Below are positions 22,135 through 27,825 of a DNA stretch of 27,825 nucleotides, one piece after another. This DNA comes from Candidatus Latescibacterota bacterium (GTDB taxonomy: Bacteria > Latescibacterota > MVCY01 > DTYK01), in the NCBI GenBank assembly GCA_012961925.1, contig DTYK01000131.1, forward strand, positions 1 to 27,825. Direction: 5' to 3'. Position 1 is the stretch's first letter. Every line of letters starts with the position of its first letter. The notes under the pieces are model-generated. The model did no database searches, was not told the DNA's origin, and saw nothing but the letters and a program-made list of their open reading frames with translations. Position numbers and translations under genes: made by a program.

Positions 22135-23422
22135 AAAGGAAATCCACAGGAAATCCACACCGACGGGGAACAGGGAGAGCCTGTCTCCGGATAAGATCGA
22201 TGCCTTTACCGATTCCTTTGTCCTGTTTAACAGGACTATCAAGAAGCTGCACCAGGCCTATAAGAAGCTCGAAGTCAGGTTCAATAACCTCAACCTGGAG
22301 CTGGAGAAGACGAACAAGAGATTGAGGCAGAGCCTCGCCGAAAAAGACCGCGTCACAAACTATCTCAACGATATCTTGGACAGCCTGACCAGTGGAGTGC
22401 TTGTAGTGGACCTCAAGGGTGTGATCACACTCTTCAACAGGGCTGCTGAGCAGATAACGGGATGGTCTGCCCAGGAGGCCACAGGGCATTGCTATTCTCA
22501 CATAATGGGTGAGGACGTTCCTCATAACTCCACTCCTCTCTATACGCTGGCCACAGGAGCCCCCATCGTAAACAGGGAGAAGGAGGTCCGGACTAAGGAC
22601 GGTGCCACTGTCCCTCTCAATTACAGTACATCGCTGGTGACGGACAGTAGAGACAATGTTCTGGGGGCGGTGGAAACATTTGTGGATCTATCCCGGGTGA
22701 AAATGCTGGAAAAAGAGGTGAAGAAGGTCAACAACCTTGCTGCCTTAGGACAGATGGCAGCTACGGTCGCTCATGAAATCAGAAACCCACTTGGCGGGAT
22801 CGCCGGGTTCGCTGCCCTTTTAGAACGGGACCTCGGGAGGAACGATCCAAGAAGGGGGCTTGTGAGGAAAATCACCGAAGGGGTTGCAAGCCTTAACAGG
22901 ATTGTTACTGATCTGCTCACTTATGCAAGGCCGGTGAATCTAAGACCCCAAAGGATTGATTTCATCAAGCTGGTAGATGAGGTGGTCAACTGTTTTGAGA
23001 CGGATGTCAATAATTGCAGGCATGAAGGGATTACCCTCAGCAGGCGTTACGCAGCTTCGCCTCTCTATTGTAAGGTGGATCCCATGCAGTTCCGTCAGGT
23101 TATCCTCAACCTATTGCATAATGCCGTTCAGGCCATGCCAGAGGGAGGAGAATTAAAGGTTGAGGTTCTCGATGGGGGTCTATGTTGCAGATCTTCTGAA
23201 GGATCTATCACCCTCAAGGTATCTGACACAGGGATTGGGATGACCGAGGAGGTGAAGACTAACTGTTTTGCGCCGTTTTTCACGACCAAGGAGAACGGAA
23301 CGGGATTAGGGCTTGCGAACATAAAAAAGATAGTCGATGCCCACCACGGGATTATAAGCGTTACCAGTGAGTTAGGGAAAGGGAGTTCCTTTATCGTTAC
23401 CTTCCCATGTGACTGGGTCTAA
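22070..23422 (+). CDS. Soluble PAS histidine kinase, FleS/FlrB/FlgS-like
   Basis: A sensor kinase of up to 450 residues without membrane helices: a coiled coil (about 55-95), one PAS domain (about 98-210, with GVLVVDLKGVITLFN), HisKA with AHEIRNPLGGIAGF (phospho-His H235) and an ATPase domain with NLLHNAVQAMPEGG, DTGIGM and a GTGLGLANI lid. This layout is that of the cytoplasmic flagellar kinases FleS, FlrB and FlgS, and the gene stands directly before its NtrC-type partner and the flagellar rod operon, which supports that role. The start is uncertain. ATG 22070 lies inside the previous gene with no proper ribosome site, and the first 40 residues are unlike any domain, so the true start may lie later. 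Confidence 0.88.
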   Translation: MQRRNGICGPEKDRGRGEAIFKKEIHRKSTPTGNRESLSPDKIDAFTDSFVLFNRTIKKLHQAYKKLEVRFNNLNLELEKTNKRLRQSLAEKDRVTNYLNDILDSLTSGVLVVDLKGVITLFNRAAEQITGWSAQEATGHCYSHIMGEDVPHNSTPLYTLATGAPIVNREKEVRTKDGATVPLNYSTSLVTDSRDNVLGAVETFVDLSRVKMLEKEVKKVNNLAALGQMAATVAHEIRNPLGGIAGFAALLERDLGRNDPRRGLVRKITEGVASLNRIVTDLLTYARPVNLRPQRIDFIKLVDEVVNCFETDVNNCRHEGITLSRRYAASPLYCKVDPMQFRQVILNLLHNAVQAMPEGGELKVEVLDGGLCCRSSEGSITLKVSDTGIGMTEEVKTNCFAPFFTTKENGTGLGLANIKKIVDAHHGIISVTSELGKGSSFIVTFPCDWV

Positions 23423-23432
23423 GGGGGTAAAT

Positions 23433-24809
23433 TTGTCAGAAAGACGGGTCCTGGTCATCGATGACGAGTCATTGATGAGGGAATTCCTCCATGAAACCCT
23501 CAGCCGGGAAGGGTACCGTGTTGACCTTGCTGGAGACGGGCAGAGGGCTTTGGAGATGCTCCAGGCCACTGACTATAACCTGGTCATCACGGACGTGAAG
23601 ATGCCGGGAGTATCGGGGCTTGATATATTAAAGAGCATCAAGGAGAACTCCCTCAACACCAAGGTGGTGATGATAACCGCTTACGGCACGATTGAGGACG
23701 CTGTGGAGTCGATGAAGTTAGGTGCCTTCGACTACATAACCAAACCATTCTCCGCCGATGAGATAGAAATAGTAGTAAAAAAGGCCTTAGAGTATCAGAG
23801 GTTAGTCCTTGAGAACAGACAGCTCCGCCTTGAGTTGGAGCAGAGGTACCGGCTCGGTAATATAATCGGCAAGAGTCGGAAGATGCAGGAGCTATTCGAA
23901 CTTGTCGGCGTCATCGCTCGGAGTCGATCCACAGTACTCATCACAGGTGAAAGCGGGACGGGAAAAGAACTTATCGCAAGGGCGATACACTACAACAGCC
24001 CGAGAAAAACTGGCCCCTTCATAAAGGTAAACTGTGCAGCCCTGCCGGAGTCGTTGATGGAGAGCGAGCTTTTTGGTCATGAGAAGGGTGCCTTTACCGG
24101 TGCGATTAAACAGAAGCCAGGACGCTTTGAACGGGCAGACAAAGGAACATTGCTCCTGGACGAGATCAGTGAGATGAGCCCTTCGCTCCAAGCAAAATTG
24201 CTGCGCGTTCTCCAGGAGAGGGAATTCGAAAGGGTGGGCGGAATAGAGCCTATTAAGGTTGACGTGAGGATAATCGCCACCACGAATAAAAACCTGCAGC
24301 AGGAGATTGAAAAAGGTAATTTCCGGGAAGACCTTTACTACAGGCTGAACGTGATCCCAATCCATCTACCGCCTCTGAGGGAGAGGAAAGAGGATATTCC
24401 CCTTCTGGCCGAATATTTTCTGGACACATATAATAGGGAGAACGGCAGGGCAGTTGAGGGTATCTCGAAGAGAGCTCTGGAGATGCTGATGGACTATGAC
24501 TGGCCCGGCAATGTGAGGGAGCTCGAAAATTATATTGAACGGGCGGTGGTCATTTGCAGGGGCAGGCAGCTTACCCAACGGGATTTCCCACGGGAACTAT
24601 CCCTCGGGGCAGTGGCTGTAAGGGATAACGGCGGACTGAAGGTCGGCTGGACAATAAAAGAGGCGGAGAGACTCTTGATATCAAAGACATTGGAGGCCTA
24701 TGGCGGAAGTCGAACCAAGGCAGCCCAGACACTGGGGATAAGCACACGAACGCTCAGGAATAAACTGGCCGAGTACAAACGGATGGATGCATGTAAACAG
24801 CCTTTTTAG
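23433..24809 (+). CDS. NtrC-type flagellar regulator, FleR/FlrC/FlgR-like
   Basis: A 458-residue sigma-54 activator: receiver (1-120, VIDDES, phospho-Asp D54 in ITDVKMPG, TKPFS), AAA+ domain (about 142-375) with GESGTGKE, ELFGHEKGAFTGA and a normal Walker B LLLDEI, and a Fis-type helix-turn-helix at the C-terminus (SRTKAAQTLGISTRTLRNK). The start is TTG 23433, preceded by AAGGGGG at 23421-23427. An in-frame GTG at 23409 overlaps the kinase gene and lacks such a site. Its position directly upstream of flgB and a perfect sigma-54 promoter matches the FlrBC/FleSR arrangement next to fliE, so it likely drives the basal-body operon and perhaps its own. Confidence 0.93.
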   Translation: MSERRVLVIDDESLMREFLHETLSREGYRVDLAGDGQRALEMLQATDYNLVITDVKMPGVSGLDILKSIKENSLNTKVVMITAYGTIEDAVESMKLGAFDYITKPFSADEIEIVVKKALEYQRLVLENRQLRLELEQRYRLGNIIGKSRKMQELFELVGVIARSRSTVLITGESGTGKELIARAIHYNSPRKTGPFIKVNCAALPESLMESELFGHEKGAFTGAIKQKPGRFERADKGTLLLDEISEMSPSLQAKLLRVLQEREFERVGGIEPIKVDVRIIATTNKNLQQEIEKGNFREDLYYRLNVIPIHLPPLRERKEDIPLLAEYFLDTYNRENGRAVEGISKRALEMLMDYDWPGNVRELENYIERAVVICRGRQLTQRDFPRELSLGAVAVRDNGGLKVGWTIKEAERLLISKTLEAYGGSRTKAAQTLGISTRTLRNKLAEYKRMDACKQPF

Positions 24810-24850
24810 GCGACCTTCAGGAGACAGCGGAAAAAGCTGTCCACTGGAGA

Positions 24851-24863
24851 GGAAATAATTTCC
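24851..24863. promoter_or_regulatory. Palindrome, possible activator site upstream of flgB
   Basis: GGAAATAATTTCC is a perfect palindrome around one central base, extended with a mismatch by GAGA on the left and TTCTC on the right (24847-24868). It lies about 110 bp upstream of the sigma-54 promoter, the usual distance for enhancer binding by NtrC-type proteins. No second copy was found, so function is only suggested. Confidence 0.3.
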
Positions 24864-24925
24864 TTCTCTACCTGATAGCCCGGGGTTGGCATCCTCGAAG
24901 AGACTCGAGTGCAGGCCGCTAATAT

Positions 24926-24959
24926 AAGGCAGTTGTGGAGAATAGCAACTGCCTTTTTT
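24926..24959 (+). terminator. Strong intrinsic terminator of the regulatory operon
   Basis: AAGGCAGTTG (24926-24935) pairs perfectly with CAACTGCCTT (24946-24955) around a 10-nt loop, and the second arm runs into TTTTTT. It ends the operon 117 bp after the regulator's stop and isolates it from the flagellar promoter that starts 14 bases later. Confidence 0.92.
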
Positions 24960-24972
24960 ATGCTCTCAGACG

Positions 24973-24988
24973 TGGCACGGGGATTGCT
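24973..24988 (+). promoter_or_regulatory. Sigma-54 promoter of the flgBC-fliE operon
   Basis: TGGCACGGGGATTGCT is a perfect match to TGGCAY-N5-TTGCW with the GG and GC pairs 10 bp apart. Transcription should start near 24999, giving a leader of about 27 bases with AAGGAGG before flgB. It needs an NtrC-type activator, most likely the one encoded immediately upstream. Confidence 0.92.
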
Positions 24989-25025
24989 ACCCGTGTACAT
25001 AGGAGTACGTGAAAGGAGGCGAATA

Positions 25026-25433
25026 ATGATAAAGGAGTTAATTCTGAGCAAAACCAGCATACCGATCCTGAAGAAGGTACTCGATATCAGTTCCGCCAGA
25101 CATAAGGTGATAGCGAACAACATAGCCAACGTGGCGACCCCAGGTTACAGACGACAGGAACTCTCCTTTGAAGAGGAACTCCGCAAGGTGACGGATTCTG
25201 GGCTGGCTGTGGACCGAACCCATCCCGGTCATTTAGGCGGTGAGACGACAGGGTCGGTTGAGCCGGAGGTTTACAGTCCCGATGACGAAACCATGCCAAA
25301 CGGGATCAACAACGTTGACATCGACAAAGAGATGGCGGCCCTTGCCCAGAATCACCTCATATATTACGTGAGCACAAGGCTTTTAACTATGAGGATCAAC
25401 GCCATTAAGATGAGTATTAAAGGAAGGGAATAG
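25026..25433 (+). CDS. flgB: Flagellar basal-body rod protein FlgB
   Basis: A 135-residue proximal rod protein, exported by the flagellar type III apparatus. The rod-family motif HKVIANNIANVATPGYRRQEL is split over residues 26-46, and the C-terminal half has the FlgB pattern NNVDIDKEMAALAQN then YYVSTRLL. ATG 25026 has AAGGAGG at 25013-25019; a longer in-frame start at 24909 would run through the promoter and terminator and is rejected. It is the first gene of the sigma-54 operon, followed by flgC after 9 bp. Confidence 0.96.
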   Translation: MIKELILSKTSIPILKKVLDISSARHKVIANNIANVATPGYRRQELSFEEELRKVTDSGLAVDRTHPGHLGGETTGSVEPEVYSPDDETMPNGINNVDIDKEMAALAQNHLIYYVSTRLLTMRINAIKMSIKGRE

Positions 25434-25442
25434 GAGGCGGAT

Positions 25443-25937
25443 ATGTTCGGTGGTATATTCGGTGCCATAAAGATAAGTTCTCAGGGCCTCAGCGTCCAGA
25501 GGAAACGGATGGATGCAGCCGCCCTGAACATCGCCAACGTGGACACGACAAGGACCAAGGAAGGTGGGCCCTATAGGAGAAGGAGGGTGGTCATATCCGA
25601 AGTGATGAGGAGGAAGGGGTTCGGCTCGGTCCTGGGGGCAGTGATAAACAGATTGTCCGTCACACACCCCTCACATATCACTGAACTGAAGGATGTCCCC
25701 ACCGGTACAGGACTTACAGGGATCAAGGCAGCGGAGGTGATAGAGGACCCCTCCGTGCCCAGAATGGTCTATGATCCGAGCCACCCTGACGCTGACGAAA
25801 ACGGGTATGTTGCCTATCCTGATATCAACGTCATCACCGAGATGGTAGATATGATAGTCGCTGCCAGGGCATATGAGGCAAACATAACAGCGGTCAATGC
25901 ATCGAAGGAGATGATCGTTAAGGCCCTGGAGATATGA
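25443..25937 (+). CDS. flgC: Flagellar basal-body rod protein FlgC
   Basis: A 164-residue proximal rod protein. It has the N-terminal family segment ALNIANVDTTRT, the central YDPSHPDADENGYVAYPDIN typical of FlgC, and the C-terminal EMVDMIVAARAYEANITA that packs in the rod's coiled coil. Length is somewhat above that of E. coli FlgC because of a basic insertion around residues 40-75. It follows flgB closely and shares its promoter. Confidence 0.95.
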   Translation: MFGGIFGAIKISSQGLSVQRKRMDAAALNIANVDTTRTKEGGPYRRRRVVISEVMRRKGFGSVLGAVINRLSVTHPSHITELKDVPTGTGLTGIKAAEVIEDPSVPRMVYDPSHPDADENGYVAYPDINVITEMVDMIVAARAYEANITAVNASKEMIVKALEI

Positions 25938-25944
25938 GGAAGCG

Positions 25945-26232
25945 ATGAGGATTAAGCCGGTAGACTTAACAGCCCTCCACGAGAAGGAAAGGACAAAACC
26001 ACGGCCTGGTGGGACATCAGCAGCCGAGATCAGATCCCTGCCCCCTGAGAGGGAACCAGGCGTTGTCAGACCCGGTCTGAACCTGAAGGTATTTCTCTCT
26101 CCGGAAGAGAGGGATATGCTCCGGTCCTTGTTCGGTTATGATGACAGGACGGATCCCATTACCTTCTACGGTTCACATGGCCTTGTACGGAATTGTTCTG
26201 ACGTCGGTCTCCATTTTGATGCTAAGGGGTGA
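25945..26232 (+). CDS. Small unknown protein in the flagellar operon
   Basis: A 95-residue soluble protein without recognised domain. The N-terminal half is polar and proline-rich (RTKPRPGGTSA), followed by LSPEERDMLRSLFGYDD and a C-terminal YGSHGLVRNCSDVGLHFDAKG split across the last 21 residues. The closing GxHxDxKG-like end reminds me of small proteins seen near flagellar genes in other bacteria, but I cannot name a family. It starts 7 bases after flgC with GAGGAAG before the ATG, so it belongs to the operon and probably has a rod-related role. Confidence 0.65.
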   Translation: MRIKPVDLTALHEKERTKPRPGGTSAAEIRSLPPEREPGVVRPGLNLKVFLSPEERDMLRSLFGYDDRTDPITFYGSHGLVRNCSDVGLHFDAKG

Positions 26233-26269
26233 GTATCACCCGTGTCAGGGATCCAGGAGGTTTGTCTCT

Positions 26270-26908
26270 ATGAAGAGGAGGATGTTGCTGGTTCTTTCAG
26301 GTCTTCTCCCCTTTTTGGGTGTGAGCGAGGGGTATACGCAGGGTTCGGTGGTTGATTATAGGGATAAGGTCCTCAGACGAAGCTGGAGTCCTGTTCAGGC
26401 GGAAAGGATCAGGAGTAACAGTTACAGCAAGGCGATGATCGTGGCCATATTGGAGGGCAGTGTCCAGGCCCCGGTAGAATCAGGGGAAGTTCCCAGACCG
26501 GAAACTTTGGCGATGCTCTCCCGATTTGACAGGATCATCGAACGTTACAGTGAGCAGTATGCCATTGACCCCAATCTCATCAAGGCTATGATCTATGTGG
26601 AGTCAAGGGGTAGAACCCGGAGTGTCTCCCCAAAGGGGGCATTAGGGTTGATGCAGATTATGCCGGCCACCGCTTCAGCGATCGGTGTGAATAACCCCTT
26701 CGACCCCGAGGAGAACATCGCCGGGGGGACGAAGCTCCTCCGGTATATGCTCGAGAAATTTGAAAACATCGGCCTGGCACTCTGGGCTTATAACGCAGGG
26801 CCTGGAGCGTTAAGGAAGGGCCGTCTACCTCAACAGACCCTCCAGTACATCCTGAGGGTGCTGTCGGTCAGGAGATATCTGGCCTCACTCCATAAGGCAA
26901 AATATTAA
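26270..26908 (+). CDS. Secreted lytic transglycosylase (SLT domain)
   Basis: A 212-residue protein with a signal peptide (MKRRMLLVLSGLLPFLGV, about 1-22) and a C-terminal SLT/goose-lysozyme-like domain (about 85-205). The catalytic glutamate is in MIYVESRGRTRSVSPKGALG, broken over the family motif, followed by LMQIMPATA, ENIAGGTKLL and LWAYNAGPGAL. It should cleave periplasmic peptidoglycan, plausibly to let the rod pass. ATG 26270 is preferred over an upstream ATG at 26138 because AGGAGG stands at 26255-26260 and only this start yields a signal peptide. It lies between flgC and fliE; in many bacteria this function is in FlgJ. A repeat overlaps its stop codon. Confidence 0.9.
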   Translation: MKRRMLLVLSGLLPFLGVSEGYTQGSVVDYRDKVLRRSWSPVQAERIRSNSYSKAMIVAILEGSVQAPVESGEVPRPETLAMLSRFDRIIERYSEQYAIDPNLIKAMIYVESRGRTRSVSPKGALGLMQIMPATASAIGVNNPFDPEENIAGGTKLLRYMLEKFENIGLALWAYNAGPGALRKGRLPQQTLQYILRVLSVRRYLASLHKAKY

Positions 26909-27027
26909 AATTTGTGTCGGGTTTTTGGAGACGATCCAATACAGGATGGACGAGACAGGAAATGGGAAACACCATTTTCCAATTCGAAGCGAAACCTTGT
27001 CGGTTTGAGGTCGAAGACTTCGCTGGC
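26905..27027 (+). repeat. Dispersed repeat family I, copy C
   Basis: The shortest complete copy: head TTAAAATTTGTGTCGGG plus a T-run (26905-26927), an interior with CCATTTTCCAATTCGAAG, and tail AAACCTTGTCGGTTTGAGG then TCGAAGACTTCGC (26992-27024). It supplies the stop codon region of the transglycosylase gene and fills the 160-bp gap before fliE, so it is carried inside an operon and presumably transcribed. Confidence 0.7.
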
Positions 27028-27068
27028 GTAGGAGCTTAACAGGTCACATTGACTTTCGAGGATCATCC

Positions 27069-27371
27069 ATGGTGGATTTATCGGCAACTGGAGGGATAAC
27101 TTCTGGCCCTGAATCGATCCCCTCCGTGTCATCTCAAGCCAGAAAAGGCCGCACTAACTTTGCTGATCTGTTTAAGGGGTTTATCAAAGATGTGAATCGT
27201 CTCCAGTTGGAGGCGGATAACGCGATCGAGCTGTTGGCCACGGGAGGGATCACGGAGATTCACCAGGTTATGGTGGCAGTGGAGGAGGCCAACATCGCCC
27301 TTCAGTTGATGCTGGAGGTGAGGAACAGGCTCCTTGAGGGATATCAGGAGTTGATGAGGATGCCCATATGA
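27069..27371 (+). CDS. fliE: Flagellar hook-basal body protein FliE
   Basis: A 100-residue protein that joins the MS ring to the proximal rod. The family pattern FADLFKGFIKDVNRLQLEAD, followed by ELLATGGITEIHQVMVAVEEA and LQLMLEVRNRLLEGYQELMRM, covers most of its length (written here in separate blocks). GAGGA precedes the ATG at a normal distance. It precedes fliF by 52 bp, the usual order. Confidence 0.95.
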   Translation: MVDLSATGGITSGPESIPSVSSQARKGRTNFADLFKGFIKDVNRLQLEADNAIELLATGGITEIHQVMVAVEEANIALQLMLEVRNRLLEGYQELMRMPI

Positions 27372-27423
27372 TCAGATGCTCTAAGAGAACCGTGGGATCG
27401 GAATTGCTTCGGAGAAGAGCTTT

Positions 27424-27825
27424 ATGATAGAGTCTTTGAAACGGATATTTGCAGAGATAAAAAGGGTTTGGGAAGGACTTCCGCCGAATCGCAAAGTAGT
27501 CATCAGTGCGGTTTCGACTGCCACACTTGTTGGCTTAATAGCCCTGCTACTCTGGGCGCGGCATATCACCTACGTCGTCTTATATTCAAACTTGGATCCC
27601 CAGGAGGCCGCATTAGTGGTTGAGAGGTTGAAGAAGGACAAGATCCCTTATGGACTCTCAAAGGGTGGCACCACAATCTTAGTTCCCTCTCGAGATGTCT
27701 ATGATATAAGACTTCAACTGGCCGGAGAAGGGATACCCCGAACAGGAGCAATTGGGTACGAGATCTTTGACAAGACGAATCTGGGTCTTACCGATTTCCT
27801 CCAGCGGGTCAACTACCGGCGCGCC
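27424..27825 (+). CDS. fliF: Flagellar MS-ring protein FliF, 5' part
   Basis: The first 134 codons of the MS-ring gene, cut by the window end. It shows a basic N-terminus, a membrane helix (VVISAVSTATLVGLIALLL, about 25-43), and the start of the ring-building domain with YVVLYSNLDPQEAALVVERL, LVPSRDVYDIRLQLAGEGIP and YEIFDKTNLGLTDFLQRVNY. FliF assembles in the inner membrane as the base of the basal body. GGAGAAGAG precedes the ATG. No frameshift is seen in the visible part. Confidence 0.95.
   Translation, partial: MIESLKRIFAEIKRVWEGLPPNRKVVISAVSTATLVGLIALLLWARHITYVVLYSNLDPQEAALVVERLKKDKIPYGLSKGGTTILVPSRDVYDIRLQLAGEGIPRTGAIGYEIFDKTNLGLTDFLQRVNYRRA

Noticed and set aside
24909..25025. 39-residue N-terminal extension of flgB
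   Set aside because: It would be read across an intrinsic terminator and the sigma-54 promoter, and FlgB proteins start at the later ATG.
26138..26269. Longer start for the transglycosylase
   Set aside because: It lies inside the preceding gene, lacks a ribosome site and would bury the signal peptide.
27817..27825. GGCGCGCC at the window end as a cloning-site artefact
   Set aside because: The bases continue the FliF reading frame with the family-typical Tyr-Arg-Arg-Ala, so they are natural coding sequence.

Overview
The window reads as a chromosomal segment of a flagellated, anaerobic, Gram-negative bacterium. The combination of a group 4 [NiFe] hydrogenase, Rex, many NtrC-type sigma-54 regulators and an FleSR/FlrBC-like pair next to flgBC-fliE-fliF is typical of Desulfobacterota (former Deltaproteobacteria) or a neighbouring phylum. 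This placement is inference from gene content only. No rRNA, tRNA, CRISPR array or insertion sequence was recognised.

Region 1 (1-739) has no convincing gene and is rich in non-coding repeats.

Region 2 (740-17045) is a large plus-strand energy-converting hydrogenase locus. It starts with a NuoL-like antiporter subunit and a two-helix membrane protein, followed by the redox repressor Rex. A perfect Rex operator lies directly in front of a HydB-like iron-sulfur protein and a HydG-like FAD/NAD(P) protein. Next come a four-cluster ferredoxin, the hydrogenase core (NuoH-, NuoB-, NuoC- and NuoD-like; the large subunit keeps both Ni-binding CxxC motifs), a second NuoL-like paralogue, a complete Mrp-type module (fused MbhD/E, then MrpB, C, D, E, F and G), a NuoI-like ferredoxin with an extra CxxC...CxxC tail, and the maturation protease HycI. 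Together they suggest a membrane hydrogenase that couples H2 and NAD(P)H (or ferredoxin) chemistry to ion pumping through up to three antiporter-like subunits, sensed by NADH/NAD+ through Rex.

Region 3 (17046-20760) holds a minus-strand two-component pair: a soluble REC-PAS-PAS histidine kinase and an NtrC-type activator whose Walker B aspartate is replaced by asparagine.

Region 4 (20761-24959) is a 0.5 kb repeat-containing gap, then a sigma-54 promoter and a regulatory operon: stand-alone receiver, small helical protein, soluble PAS histidine kinase and NtrC-type activator. It ends at a strong intrinsic terminator.

Region 5 (24973-27825) is a sigma-54-promoted basal-body operon: flgB, flgC, a small unknown gene, a secreted lytic transglycosylase, fliE and the 5' part of fliF, which runs off the window. 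The kinase/activator pair just upstream is the obvious candidate to switch on this promoter.

Two families of dispersed non-coding repeats (one with four sites, one with two) are scattered between the genes.
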